Shown here: piece by piece, positions 15,414 to 24,759 of the stretch
Numbering within the stretch: the first letter of the stretch is position 1
Layout of the letters: each line of letters begins with the position of its first letter
Assembly: GCF_000179595.2 (NCBI RefSeq)
Contig: NZ_JH556657.1
Coordinates: 416,946 to 480,945 of the forward strand
Length of the DNA stretch: 64,000 nucleotides
Source of the DNA: Acetivibrio cellulolyticus CD2
GTDB lineage: Bacteria > Bacillota > Clostridia > Acetivibrionales > Acetivibrionaceae
Direction: 5' to 3'
Made by a program: the position numbers and the translations under genes
Notes under the pieces: model-generated
Seen by the model: the letters and a program-made list of their open reading frames with translations, nothing else
Databases searched by the model: none
What the model was told of the DNA's origin: nothing

Positions 15414-17039
15414 TCATTTTTTGAAGCACTTTTTATGTTTATGATTCAGCCTGCATTCTTCCGGTAAATCCTTTGACCAAGGCAGGTACTTGTCCAGAAG
15501 TTCTGGGTGGTTTTTAAAATCTGTATTAGGCATTGCTTCAAGGATATATTTTAGATACTCATACACATCCAAAATATTTGCTTTAGCAGATTCCACCAAT
15601 GTATAAAGGATCGCATTAGCAGTTGCTCCCTTTGGAGTGTCAGCAAAAAGCCAGGCTCTTCTTGCTACGGCATATGGTTTGATATTTGCCTCGCAAAGAT
15701 TGTTGGAGATGGGAAGCCTTCCGTCTTCTAGAAATGTTTCAAGATACTTTTTTTGATTCTTAGCATAATTTAGAGCTTTTGTCAGGTTCTCATTTGTAGT
15801 AGAAATTGCAGAGGTCTCTTCAACCCATGACCAAAAGGCATCAAGAATGGCACGTGACGCCTCCTGACGCTTCTCTTTCTTTTCGTCATATGACAGTTCC
15901 TTTATCTCATCTTCCAGTTTGAAGAGAAGATTGATGAATTCCCTTCCTTCAGCTCCTTTGGAACCCGAGATCTCTTTTCCTTTATTGTCCAGCGGAATAC
16001 TTTCTATGAAATAGCGTCGACAATGAGCCCAACAAAGATTTCTTTTAATGTTCTCCGCTTTCTCATAAGCACTATACGCATCCGTGGTTAGATATCCATG
16101 AAACCCTTGTAATAGTTGCTTTGCAACATCACCGCTTCGGCTTCTGGAATAGTGGAAGAAAGCTGCCTTGATCTCTTCACAAGCTGCACTTCGCATGACC
16201 CACATGAAAGAATCACTGCTAGCTTGTTTGCCTTCTTCCTTATTACACTGGATTCTTGTTTCATCCATGTGAAGGACTTCGCATTTTAAAAGCTCCTCAT
16301 GAATCCGGTTGTAAATCGGAGCCAGCCATTCTTCACTACACCGAATCGTCCAGTTTGCCATATTAGATCTTGGTAGCACCATACCTATACGGTACCAATC
16401 GTTCTCTTGACGGTTGAAAGGAATCCCCATTGCAAACTTCTGATACATGACTTGTGCCACAAGGGATGCAGTTGCTATGGAGTGTGGCAGAACTGAAGTT
16501 GGAACCGCAGCTTTCTGGAAATGGTCTTTGGGATTTTCGCTACCTTCATTTCCACAGTTGGTACACTTAGCAACTTCCTGGAGAACCTGTACTACTTTCA
16601 GTTTTGACGGAATAAATTCCACTTCTGTGCGTACAAGCTTTTTACCAATGACTTTCAGTTCTGCTCCGCACTCGGAACAGTTTTCTTCCGGAGGAATGAT
16701 ATATTCCTCCACCTCTTTCGGAATATTTACAAGCATTTCAACTCTGACACCAGGCTGTCTGGCAGTTCTTTGGTGGCTTGGAACGGTTATTTTTTTCTGT
16801 TCCTTAAATAATTCCGCTGCCAGTTCCTGCGTTGTTTCAAACAGATTTATTTGTTCGCCTGTCTGTCTGGTAATCTCAGAAGGGCTACCAAATAGTTTCT
16901 TGCGAGCGTGCAGGAGAGCCTGAATCATGTTCTCAAGCTGGATATTTTGTTTTTGAATGATCTTATCTTTTGCTTCAAGTTCCTGCTTTTGTTTTTCAAC
17001 TAAAGCCCGAAGCATTTCCAGTTCTTCATGTTCTGTCAA
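15414..17039 (-). CDS. tnpC: IS66 family transposase TnpC
   Basis: 541 residues from a TTG at 17,039 with AAAAGGACG upstream. The N-terminal coiled coil is followed by KKLFGSPSE, then the IS66 zinc finger (CSECGAEL and CTNCG). The DDE core has D in HMDETRI, D in YLTTDAYSAYE and E in NNLCEANIKPY. It is the DNA-cutting transposase of the element. The 3' end of the gene runs into the IS left-end hairpin. Confidence 0.95.
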   Translation of the reverse strand: MTEHEELEMLRALVEKQKQELEAKDKIIQKQNIQLENMIQALLHARKKLFGSPSEITRQTGEQINLFETTQELAAELFKEQKKITVPSHQRTARQPGVRVEMLVNIPKEVEEYIIPPEENCSECGAELKVIGKKLVRTEVEFIPSKLKVVQVLQEVAKCTNCGNEGSENPKDHFQKAAVPTSVLPHSIATASLVAQVMYQKFAMGIPFNRQENDWYRIGMVLPRSNMANWTIRCSEEWLAPIYNRIHEELLKCEVLHMDETRIQCNKEEGKQASSDSFMWVMRSAACEEIKAAFFHYSRSRSGDVAKQLLQGFHGYLTTDAYSAYEKAENIKRNLCWAHCRRYFIESIPLDNKGKEISGSKGAEGREFINLLFKLEDEIKELSYDEKKEKRQEASRAILDAFWSWVEETSAISTTNENLTKALNYAKNQKKYLETFLEDGRLPISNNLCEANIKPYAVARRAWLFADTPKGATANAILYTLVESAKANILDVYEYLKYILEAMPNTDFKNHPELLDKYLPWSKDLPEECRLNHKHKKCFKK

Positions 17040-17178
17040 TGGTATACACGTCCTTTTTTATCTGGTTTAAGTATACCACTTTTTAATGCCTTTTTCTATA
17101 TTTTAGGAGATATTAATGGGCAAAAAAATGCTGATTTTATGCGGGTTTTTAGCCGTTTTTTCGGCATATTCACCAACC

Positions 17179-17553
17179 CTAATAACAGGTTTTTTCGGCA
17201 CTCATTTCAACAGAATAATGTGCCTTTTTCTGTTCTATATTAAGTCCCTGAAAGAGCCATTCCATCTGCTGTAATGTAATCTCTTTTACTTCCGACGGGC
17301 TCTTGGGCCATTGAAACTTCATTCCTTCCAAAAGCTTCTTGCTGGCAAGGATAAACCCATTTTTATCATATCTCAAAACTTTAATAGCTGTTTTTCTTTT
17401 ATTGCAGAAGATGAAAGCGCAGCTGTCTGAAAATGGATCGAGTTTAAACTGTAGATTCACAATCGCCACCAATCCATCAATCTGCTTCCGAAAATCTGTG
17501 GAATTACAGGCTATGTAGATATGTTCAGCTCCCTGGGTAAATCCGCCTAACAT
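17179..17553 (-). CDS. tnpB: IS66 accessory protein TnpB
   Basis: 124 residues. The start GAEHIYIACNSTDFRKQIDG and the middle CAFIFCNKRKTAIKVLRYDKNG are diagnostic of the IS66 Orf2 family, which is needed for transposition but has no known catalytic motif. The start overlaps the end of tnpA by 7 bases, so the two are likely translated together. The 140-base gap before tnpC carries no recognised feature. Confidence 0.93.
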   Translation of the reverse strand: MLGGFTQGAEHIYIACNSTDFRKQIDGLVAIVNLQFKLDPFSDSCAFIFCNKRKTAIKVLRYDKNGFILASKKLLEGMKFQWPKSPSEVKEITLQQMEWLFQGLNIEQKKAHYSVEMSAEKTCY

Positions 17554-17867
17554 ATTGAACGCAGTGCTTTTAACACTGTTGCTAGCAACTGAAGATCAGT
17601 CTTTTCGTGTATATCCAATACAAAATTGTCATACCGTATTGTGATGGAAGCAGAACCCGGATGCCTTATCACTTCTTCTGGAATTTTCATTTCTGCCCAG
17701 CATATATCTGTTGCTGAGTTCTTTTGCTTATTGAGTCTTGTAAGCCAATATTTGTAGGTTGACAATTTTATATTATTTTTTTCACACCATTGCCTAGCAG
17801 ATAAGCCACTGGCTTTACAATCTAAAATTGTCTGCTTCCATATTGTCTCGGATTTTCTTTGTGCCAT
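17547..17867 (-). CDS. tnpA: IS66 accessory protein TnpA
   Basis: 106 residues. The N-terminal helix-turn-helix reads WKQTILDCKASGLSARQWCEKNN, then STYKYWLTRL, typical of IS66 Orf1, a probable DNA-binding partner. The start MAQRKSET has AGGAGG a few bases upstream. It is first in the element's three-gene operon. Confidence 0.92.
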   Translation of the reverse strand: MAQRKSETIWKQTILDCKASGLSARQWCEKNNIKLSTYKYWLTRLNKQKNSATDICWAEMKIPEEVIRHPGSASITIRYDNFVLDIHEKTDLQLLATVLKALRSIC

Positions 17868-17944
17868 TTTAAAATGCCTCCTGACTTCATGAGTTTTATA
17901 TCAGAAAGCATAACAGAAGTAGTTGTTAATTACACTACGGTATG

Positions 17945-17968
17945 TTTTGAAGCACTTACTAAAAGTGC
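17945..17968. repeat. IS66 right end: terminal inverted repeat plus direct repeat
   Basis: TTTTGAAGCACTTAC (17945-17959) is the exact complement of the left end, followed by TAAAAGTGC (17960-17968) matching 15345-15353. Confidence 0.85.
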
Positions 17969-18277
17969 AAGCTTTTAGAAATATGTATGATAGTATTTCA
18001 GTATTCTATATAGGTAAGATTAGATATGCATCTATGATAAATATGCTATTTAATTCCAATACATTACAATTTACTAAATTCGCTTAAAAGAATACAAAAG
18101 TAGTGTGTAAAAAATGTCAACATTTTATACATTTTTTTACAACCATATTCAAAAGTTGATGTTTACTTCTTCAAAAGCGTGTGTAAAACTAGGTAAGCGT
18201 AGAATACTTATTTTAATTCAGTAAAAACAATACTTTAGACAATATTACACATAAGACTAACGGAGGTTAGCGGGTGG
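17969..18277. other. Intergenic stretch between IS66 and the truncated endonuclease copy
   Basis: AT-rich, without a supported gene. TGTGTAAAAAATGTCAACA and nearby GTGTGTAAAACT hint at small repeats but not a recognised site. GGAGG at 18,262-18,266 lies before a GTG that is one base out of frame with the homology that follows. Confidence 0.4.
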
Positions 18278-19333
18278 AAAGGTATAGAGATAATCGGGGT
18301 GGTTGATGCTATATCACCTTATGTTCTTGAGGATATAGACAATCTGATTGGAAAAGGTGAACTTCGTGAAATGAAAGAAGGTGGAATGGAATACAGGGAG
18401 GGACAGACCTTGTTGCTTGGGGCTGAGATAGAAACTCATGAAGAAAAAGGATGCAGCGCACATTCTCTATGTTTCTTTCCAACATTGAAGGCAATAAAAG
18501 ATTTTTCTCGGGATATGTGCAAGCATATAAAAAATATACATTTATGTTCTTCCATGAGCAGGCTTACAGGACAGGAATTGTTTGACATTGTAGAAGATCA
18601 TGGTGGCACTTTTATACCTGCTCATGCGTTTACTCCGCATAAGGGTTTTTATGGGAACTGTTGCGACAGCTTGCTTGAAATTTTCAAACCGGATTGTTTT
18701 GAAAAGATTCCTTCAATTGAGTTAGGGCTTAGTGCAGATTCAATGATGGCCAGCCAGCTTAGCGAGCTTGATGGAAAGTCATTCATCAGCAATTCAGATG
18801 CACATTCCCTTATTAAGATGGGCAGGGAGTATAATATTTTCAGCATGGAAGCTCCGAACTTTAGTGAGGTGTTGAAAGCACTAAAAGGTATTGATGGTAG
18901 AGGAGTAAAAGCAAACTACGGACTCGATCCCAAACTGGGAAAATATCATAGAACTTATTGCCTGGTCTGTGACCGTGTTATTGGGGGTGAGCCGCCAGTA
19001 TTAAAATGCCCGGTTTCTGAAAGACATAGCGTTGTAGTAGGAGTAAAGGACAGATTAGATATTATTAGGGATAGAAGCGAACCGGAGATGGGATTAAGAG
19101 CGCCGTATAACTATCAGATACCATTAGACTTCCTGCCGGGGGTTGGACCCAAAACTATAGACAAGCTGATAAAGCATTTCGGGAGTGAAATGAAGATTAT
19201 ACATGAGGCTACTTTTGAAGAGTTGGCTCATGTTGTTAAAGAAGAGGTTGCGACTAACATAATCCGTTCAAGGGAAGGGAAATTGAATATAGAGGTTGGT
19301 GGAGGGGGAGTTTATGGGAAAATTGAGAAATGA
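18278..19333 (+). pseudogene. Endonuclease Q-like protein, second copy, 5'-truncated
   Basis: From KGIEIIGVVDAISPYVLED to KLNIEVGGGGVYGKIE, the reading matches the protein at 14,124-15,299 closely. The first about 50 residues are missing, including the DLHAHIG metal-binding motif. Homology begins at 18,278; upstream bases do not match the first copy and no ATG is in frame. The first usable in-frame start is GTG 18,299, which would give 344 residues. A GTG at 18,274 with GGAGG ahead is out of frame. Without the first PHP motif it should be inactive. It could be translated as a partial protein, but a pseudogene is more likely. Confidence 0.7.
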
Positions 19334-19420
19334 GAAAGTAACAGAAACTTTAAGTTTTGCTTTTTAAATCAAAAATTCAGGGTTGTTTAGCCATGATTGA
19401 TTTCAATAATTCTTAAAATG

Positions 19421-19451
19421 AAAACAGCTGCCTAATGATGACAGCTGTTTT
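19421..19451. terminator. Bidirectional terminator between endonuclease Q copy and glucan phosphorylase
   Basis: AAAACAGCTG and CAGCTGTTTT pair perfectly around an 11-base loop, with A and T tracts on both sides. It lies between two convergent genes and can serve both. Confidence 0.8.
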
Positions 19452-19519
19452 ATTTAAGAAATATAAGCAGCAATATTATAAAATTGATTAGAGTTAAATG
19501 CTGCTAAAAATTTTATTGC

Positions 19520-22087
19520 CTATTGAACAATCCATCTGACTAACCCCATATCAAACGGGTTAAGCAGATCCGGATGATATGGTATTACCCTAAAGGTATA
19601 ACCATATTCTCCACCTTCAAACAGTTTAACACTTGCAGCGTAACTGTAAGTACCGTCGCTATTCTTTTCCTCAAGGCTCATATCGACAATTTCAGGGTTT
19701 TCAATACTGTTATTCTTACCTATACCTCCATAATATACCTGAACTTTGACACTTGAAGGATCTAGAGTGCCCAGATAAACAGAGGCATTGATCTTGATAT
19801 TTTCACCTGATATAAAGTTCTTTTCCCTAAGTTGCTGGGATGACTTATCAGCCAGTATCTGAATCTGGGGCCAGAACTTCTCAACCTGTGATTTCCAATC
19901 CGATAGATCAACAGAAGACTTGTATTTACTGGATACAATTTTGTTAACCCTATCCATCGAAGTGACATAATACTTCGTGGTGTAATCCTGAACCATTCTG
20001 TGTGTGCTGAATAAACTGCTGTTTGTCTTTATTGATTCTTTCATAACAGCAACCCATTTTTCAGGAACTCCATTTTCATTTCTGTCATAGAACAGAGGCA
20101 GAATATGTTTTTCAAGAGTGTTATAAATAGATTCACTGTCAGCGTTATCCTGATAATGTTCGTTATCATAGAAGGTGTCGTCACCTATGGACCAACCATT
20201 CTTGCCATTATATCCTTCACACCACCAGCCATCTAAAACGCTGAAGTTGATAATACCGTTTATACAAACTTTCTGGCCGCTTGTTCCACTTGCTTCAAGA
20301 GGTCTTCTCGGATTGTTGAGCCAGATATCAACTCCCTGCACCATGTTTCTTGCAAGAGTCATATTATAGTTCTCAACGAGTATAACTTTTCCTACAAACC
20401 CTTGCTGCCTTGCGATGTCGTTAATATGCTTGATTATTTCGTGTGCAGGACCATCTGCAGGGTGTGCCTTACCCGCAAAAATAATCTGCATTGGTTTGTT
20501 TGGATCATTAAGTATCCTTTGAATACGTGCCAAATCTCTGAATATGAGATTGGCCCTTTTATAAGTTGCAAACCTTCGTGCAAAACCTATAGTTAAAGCA
20601 TTAGAATCAAGTAAGCTATCTACCTGCCTGATGCTTTCAATAGATTCACCATTGGCGGCTCTTTGCTGTTTTAATTTTTCCCTTATAAACCCTATCATTT
20701 TTGTTTTTAAAACACAATGGGTTTTCCATAGCTCTTCATCCGGGATTTTATCAACGCTATCCCAAACTTTTCTGTCATAAAGATTATCCTTCCAGTCTTT
20801 ATCCATATATTTGTCATATAGGAATTTGATACTTGGGGATAACCACGTAAGAGTATGGATACCGTTTGTAATGTGTCCGATAGGCACTTCATCTTCAGGT
20901 ATTCCAGGCCAAACATTTTTAAAGATGTTCCTTGATACTGCTCCGTGAAGCTCACTAACTCCATTTTTCTGACCTGCAAGTGTTAATGCTAAAACAGTCA
21001 TATTGAAGTTCTGGTGGTCACCGATTTTTAGACCGAGGTCTAAAAATTCATGTCTGCTTATTCCAAGAGAAGGCCAATAGTTACCAAAATATCTGTCTAT
21101 CATCTCAAGAGGGAATACGTCATTTCCCGCAGGAACAGGCGTATGCGTCGTAAAAATGAGAGATGAGGACACTACTTCCTTTGCATGGTTAAAGGGCAGT
21201 TTTTTATCCTGAACGAGCCTTCTTATAAGTTCCAAGCCTAAAAATGAAGAGTGGCCTTCGTTCATATGGAAAACTGTTGCTTTAATATTCAGTGCATCGA
21301 GTACTCTTGCGCCTCCAATTCCAAGGAAGATTTCCTGCTGTATTCTTGTTTCCTGATCGCCGCCGTACAGCCTCGCTGTGAGAACTCTATCTTGTGGGCT
21401 GTTTTGTTCAACGTCAGTATCAATTAAGTACAGATTCACACGTCCGATTTTAACCTGCCATATTTTGGCGTAGACGACTCTTCCTGGCAATTCGACACTA
21501 ATTTGAACTTGCTCGCCTTTTTGATTCAAAGCTGGTTTTACCGGAAGGTTAGAAATATTCAAATCATTAAATATGGTTTCTTGCCATCCCTCGCTGTTTA
21601 TATGCTGGCTGAAGTAACCCTGCTTATAGAATAAGCCAATGGCAGTAAATGGTATACCAAGATCGCTGGCTGATTTACAGTGATCTCCGGATAACACACC
21701 AAGACCTCCGGAGTATACTGGCAAAACTTCATTAAGGCCATACTCAGCGGAAAAATATGCTACCATATGATCTTTTTTATCCGGGTAAGTTCTATTGAAC
21801 CATGTATTAGTGTCATCCATATATGAATTATAGCTCTTAACAACGTTTTGATACCTTTCCATGTAATCCTTGTCATGAACTTTGTCTTCTAGTTTTTTCT
21901 GGCTTACTTCCTTCAAAAACCTGACAGGGTTTTTGTCCAGTTTTTCCCAAAGGGCAAGGTCAATTTCTCTATATAAGTCGATTGCATCAGAATTCCAAGA
22001 CCACCATAGATTATACGCAATGTCCCTTAATTTAGATAATTCCTCTGGTATTACTGCTGTTACGGTTATTTTTCCAAATAGATACAT
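19520..22087 (-). CDS. glgP: Alpha-glucan (glycogen/maltodextrin) phosphorylase
   Basis: 855 residues. It cleaves alpha-1,4-glucans with phosphate, releasing glucose 1-phosphate. The N-terminus (LSKLRDIAYNLWWSWN) and VAYFSAEYGL, VYSGGLGVLSGDH and FTTHTPVPAGNDVF mark the divergent, Thermotoga-type branch of the family (TIGR02094). The PLP lysine is K606 in EASGTSGQK. The last about 100 residues (KINASVYLGTLDPSSVKVQVYYG) look like an added beta-sandwich domain, DUF3417-type enzymes being variable there. Transcribed alone, leftward. The likely role is glycogen or intracellular dextrin use. Confidence 0.93.
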   Translation of the reverse strand: MYLFGKITVTAVIPEELSKLRDIAYNLWWSWNSDAIDLYREIDLALWEKLDKNPVRFLKEVSQKKLEDKVHDKDYMERYQNVVKSYNSYMDDTNTWFNRTYPDKKDHMVAYFSAEYGLNEVLPVYSGGLGVLSGDHCKSASDLGIPFTAIGLFYKQGYFSQHINSEGWQETIFNDLNISNLPVKPALNQKGEQVQISVELPGRVVYAKIWQVKIGRVNLYLIDTDVEQNSPQDRVLTARLYGGDQETRIQQEIFLGIGGARVLDALNIKATVFHMNEGHSSFLGLELIRRLVQDKKLPFNHAKEVVSSSLIFTTHTPVPAGNDVFPLEMIDRYFGNYWPSLGISRHEFLDLGLKIGDHQNFNMTVLALTLAGQKNGVSELHGAVSRNIFKNVWPGIPEDEVPIGHITNGIHTLTWLSPSIKFLYDKYMDKDWKDNLYDRKVWDSVDKIPDEELWKTHCVLKTKMIGFIREKLKQQRAANGESIESIRQVDSLLDSNALTIGFARRFATYKRANLIFRDLARIQRILNDPNKPMQIIFAGKAHPADGPAHEIIKHINDIARQQGFVGKVILVENYNMTLARNMVQGVDIWLNNPRRPLEASGTSGQKVCINGIINFSVLDGWWCEGYNGKNGWSIGDDTFYDNEHYQDNADSESIYNTLEKHILPLFYDRNENGVPEKWVAVMKESIKTNSSLFSTHRMVQDYTTKYYVTSMDRVNKIVSSKYKSSVDLSDWKSQVEKFWPQIQILADKSSQQLREKNFISGENIKINASVYLGTLDPSSVKVQVYYGGIGKNNSIENPEIVDMSLEEKNSDGTYSYAASVKLFEGGEYGYTFRVIPYHPDLLNPFDMGLVRWIVQ

Positions 22088-22355
22088 AGGATCCCTCCAT
22101 TTGATTATATGCTATATTATTATCCGAATTTCAATAATAAATAACATAAATATTTTATTACGTTCTTACTGAAAAAATAGCAATAATTTTATTACATGAA
22201 CATGAACTACAAAAAAAGTATGTGAAACATATAGACTTTAATTAATTTTGGATAAGATTACCTAGATTCTTACCAAAAATAATATCACAAATTTTACTCT
22301 TTTGGTAGAGGTTTTTTAAAAAAAAATTAAATTATTATTATTTTCTTGTTTTATA

Positions 22356-22916
22356 TTATGATGAACTTTGTGTATTTGCCTTATAGAGGCTAAATCCATT
22401 TTTTTCATCTTTTACTCTGCAAGCCCTTCCTTTAAATAGTATATAGGTTAGCAGCAGAATATCACCAATAGATCCGGCAACATTAATTAGTATGGCTAAT
22501 AAAAATAAAAACAATCTCTGCTGTAATATATTGGCAACAATTATTGTGATCGCTGTAAGGCTAACTAGGGGAAATAACATAATTATTGTCATTTGCTGCA
22601 ATGTAAATAGAGTTCCTGATATATCGGTAAGATATATACTAAAATGTTTGTACCCAAATTTTAATTTTGCGCCAAATATTTTATATGCAGCAGCATGCAT
22701 TAGTTCATGGGCTAATACAACGGCAAAGGGGACTAGAAACACAAAGAAGATATTATTATTTTCCGTTAAGTATTCAATTTTCATTAACCCGCTGGATTCA
22801 GTTGGGATAATATCTGCAATAGCAAACCCTATAATAAAAATTATGAGGGAGAGCATATTAAATATAAAAGAGTTTTTTTTGTTTAGTCTAAATTCTGCTA
22901 CTTTAGTCATAATCAC
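22356..22916 (-). CDS. DUF3267-type membrane metalloprotease
   Basis: 186 residues with about four membrane spans. HELMH at 70-74 is the HExxH zinc site, set in a hydrophobic segment (VVLAHELMHAAAYKIFGA) as in DUF3267 proteins. The order of spans (SFIFNMLSLIIFIIGFAI, FFVFLVPFAVVLAH, MTIIMLFPLVSLTAI, LFLFLLAILINVAGSIGD) fits that family. The GTG start at 22,916 has AAGGAA just upstream; the ATG at 22,910 is also possible. The substrate is unknown. It stands alone between glgP and a small gene of opposite strand. Confidence 0.75.
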   Translation of the reverse strand: MIMTKVAEFRLNKKNSFIFNMLSLIIFIIGFAIADIIPTESSGLMKIEYLTENNNIFFVFLVPFAVVLAHELMHAAAYKIFGAKLKFGYKHFSIYLTDISGTLFTLQQMTIIMLFPLVSLTAITIIVANILQQRLFLFLLAILINVAGSIGDILLLTYILFKGRACRVKDEKNGFSLYKANTQSSS

Positions 22917-23129
22917 ATCGTTCCTTATATCTATAAAATACAGTACCTATAGTTGGCAATTAACTTGAAACTTATACATTTAACATAAGAAAATTTTCTT
23001 TGAGTTATTTTTTTAAGTGTGATTTATCTTTTACTTTTTTAAATTTGGATATACTAAAGGATGAATTGGCTTAAGAGTGCCTTTAGACACAAAGTATTGA
23101 TATTAAAGGAAAAGTAATAGGAGGTGAAT

Positions 23130-23264
23130 ATGATGAAGGATAACAAAAAGAAGAAAGAACCTTGGGATGATAATCTTCCTAAGAATAAGGAGTATATAGA
23201 GGAGTTTTATAAAAAGAGTGAAAATGAAATAAAGAAGCAGTCAGGTGAAGGAAAAGTCAAATAA
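23130..23264 (+). CDS. Small acidic/lysine-rich hypothetical protein (44 aa)
   Basis: A short frame with an excellent ribosome site (AGGAGGTG ending 4 bases before ATGATG) reads MMKDNKKKKEPWDDNLPKNK, then EYIEEFYKKSENEIKKQ and a lysine-rich end. It is highly charged and hydrophilic with one Trp. I do not recognise the family; the length and composition recall small spore or cytosolic proteins of clostridia. The start could be either of the two adjacent ATGs. Confidence 0.6.
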   Translation: MMKDNKKKKEPWDDNLPKNKEYIEEFYKKSENEIKKQSGEGKVK

Positions 23265-23322
23265 AATATGGATTTGTTTACAACCAATTTCTATTTTATC
23301 AAATTATTTCTATACTAAAATT

Positions 23323-23748
23323 ATGTATTTTGAAAAAAATATAGCTATGATTAAAAGATTTTTTATTTATGGATTTGCCGGATGGAGCATGGAAATAGTT
23401 TGGACTGGGATGCATTCGTTAATAACAGGCGACCTGACATTGCAAGGATATACAAACCTTTGGATGCTGTTAATATATGGCTGCGCTGTGTTCTTAGAAC
23501 CCATACATGATGTGTTGAGTAGATGGAGGTGGCAGGTTCGAGGGCTATTATGGGTAGTAATTATATGGGGTATAGAGTACACAAGCGGAATAATTCTATA
23601 TAATATATTAGGTGTTTATCCTTGGTATTACTCTGGACCGTTCGCTATTGACCACCTTGTAAGAATAGATTTTGCGCCTGCATGGTTTGCAGCCGGGTTA
23701 TTATTTGAACGTATGCATAAAGCACTAGATTCTATAAAAATTGTATGA
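23323..23748 (+). CDS. PF06541-like integral membrane protein (putative ABC-transporter type IV)
   Basis: About 141 residues with four hydrophobic spans. FIYGFAGWSMEIVW, then LLIYGCAVFLEPIHD and GIEYTSGIILYNILGVYPWYY follow the pattern of the family named putative ABC-transporter type IV. The function of this family is not established. The start is uncertain: neither ATG 23,323 nor ATG 23,347 has a ribosome site, and the frame stays open upstream into the preceding gene. A strong terminator follows at 23,819. Confidence 0.6.
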   Translation: MYFEKNIAMIKRFFIYGFAGWSMEIVWTGMHSLITGDLTLQGYTNLWMLLIYGCAVFLEPIHDVLSRWRWQVRGLLWVVIIWGIEYTSGIILYNILGVYPWYYSGPFAIDHLVRIDFAPAWFAAGLLFERMHKALDSIKIV

Positions 23749-23783
23749 TAGATACTTTGTAATGGTGTATAGGGTTAAGGAAT

Positions 23784-23803
23784 GCTGAAAACATAACTTC
23801 AGC
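23784..23803 (+). repeat. Small hairpin GCTGAA-loop-TTCAGC
   Basis: GCTGAA and TTCAGC pair around AACATAAC. The same hairpin with loop AATATAAC occurs at 40,190-40,210. It belongs to a dispersed intergenic element (see findings). Confidence 0.5.
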
Positions 23804-23818
23804 TAATCTTAAGTAAAA

Positions 23819-23851
23819 TTAGCTATGGTTGGGTGATGAAGCCATAGCTAA
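23819..23851 (+). terminator. Rho-independent terminator after the membrane protein gene
   Basis: TTAGCTATGG and CCATAGCTAA pair perfectly around a 13-base loop and are followed by TCTTTTA. Confidence 0.75.
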
Positions 23852-23925
23852 TCTTTTACAAGGCTATTGTAGTTTATATGGAAAGCAGTTATAATTGTTT
23901 TATACCCATACAGAGTATAGGAGGA

Positions 23926-24231
23926 ATGATGGTGGGAAACAATTTAGCAGATAATGAGTGTTGTGAGTCTAAAGAAGATATTCTTAAGAGACTTCGAAGG
24001 ATTGAAGGTCAAATAAAGGGCATACATAAAATGATCGAAGAGGATAAGCAATGTGTAGATATCCTTACTCAGGTTGCAGCTGTGAGAGCGGCTACAAATA
24101 AGGTTGGCGGGATAATACTTCAAAGGCATTCAAAGACTTGCCTAAAGAATGCGTTAGATGGTGAAAGCAAGGAAGAGGTCCTTGACGAACTTGTAGATAC
24201 AATACAAAAATTTTTAAAGTTTGTAGATTAG
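23926..24231 (+). CDS. CsoR/FrmR-family metal-sensing repressor
   Basis: About 101 residues from ATGATG at 23,926, with AGGAGGA immediately upstream; ATG 23,929 or GTG 23,932 are close alternatives. The all-helical DUF156 fold is clear: ILKRLRRIEGQIKGIHKMIE, then CVDILTQVAAVRAATNKVGG. A cysteine, a histidine 25 residues later (RHSKTC) and a cysteine four beyond reproduce the C36-H61-C65 spacing of the copper sensor CsoR. Cu(I) sensing is therefore likely, but no copper exporter is adjacent. Thioredoxin lies downstream, so a thiol-linked role is possible. Confidence 0.85.
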   Translation: MMVGNNLADNECCESKEDILKRLRRIEGQIKGIHKMIEEDKQCVDILTQVAAVRAATNKVGGIILQRHSKTCLKNALDGESKEEVLDELVDTIQKFLKFVD

Positions 24232-24347
24232 TGTTTCCCTTATTCAAATTTGGGTAAAAATATAATAACCTTTTAATTATTAGTCTTTTTATGACTTGGT
24301 TTCGTATAAATAGCTTTGAAAATAATACTTATTTAGGAGGAAAACTT

Positions 24348-24677
24348 ATGGCAAGTGAAAATGTTACTGTCATTACGAAGGATAATTTTGAACAGGAAGT
24401 ATTGAAATCAGAAAAGGCGGTTTTAGTTGACTTTTGGGCTCCATGGTGTGGACCTTGCAGAGCAGTAGGTCCAATAGTGGATGAGCTCGCAAGTGAATAT
24501 AATGGGAAGGCAAAGATTTCAAAGTTAAATGTGCAGGACGAGAATGAACTTGCTGCTAAATTTAGAGTTATGAGTATACCAACAATTATGATATTCAAGA
24601 ATGGGGATGTAGTGGAAAAAGTTGTTGGTGCCAGATCAAAATCTGAATTATCATCACTTATTGATAAGCACATATAG
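24348..24677 (+). CDS. trxA: Thioredoxin
   Basis: 109 residues from ATG 24,348, with TAGGAGG ahead; an upstream in-frame ATG at 24,291 lacks a ribosome site. The redox site is WCGPC in VDFWAPWCGPCRAVGP, and the cis-proline is in SIPTIMIFKNG. It reduces protein disulfides using thioredoxin reductase, which is not in this window. A terminator follows within 60 bases. Confidence 0.97.
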   Translation: MASENVTVITKDNFEQEVLKSEKAVLVDFWAPWCGPCRAVGPIVDELASEYNGKAKISKLNVQDENELAAKFRVMSIPTIMIFKNGDVVEKVVGARSKSELSSLIDKHI

Positions 24678-24730
24678 TTTAATCAAAGCAGTTAGTTCAC
24701 TGAAACAATAAAAAATGAACTGTAGATAAG

Positions 24731-24758
24731 CCGCACAAAACAATTGTGTGGTTTTTTT
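24731..24758 (+). terminator. Rho-independent terminator after thioredoxin
   Basis: CCGCACAA and TTGTGTGG pair (one G-T pair) around CAACAATT-type loop bases, followed by seven T residues. Confidence 0.85.
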
Positions 24759-24759
24759 A

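Larger units (their letters stand above)
15354..17959. mobile_element. Complete IS66-family insertion sequence (2.6 kb)
   Basis: The element is bounded by perfect 15-base terminal inverted repeats GTAAGTGCTTCAAAA (15354-15368) and its complement (17945-17959), and is flanked by TAAAAGTGC on both sides. All three IS66 genes are intact and read leftward: tnpA (17547-17867), tnpB (17179-17553) and tnpC (15414-17039). Intact ends and frames suggest recent insertion, between the two endonuclease Q copies. Confidence 0.93.

Noticed and set aside
16447-16923. 158-codon plus-strand frame inside IS66 tnpC
   Set aside because: Shadow of tnpC; the minus strand has the complete transposase with catalytic residues.
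17969-18270. Repeated GTGTGTAAAA-type segments as a phage or plasmid origin
   Set aside because: Too few and irregular copies, no Rep gene nearby.
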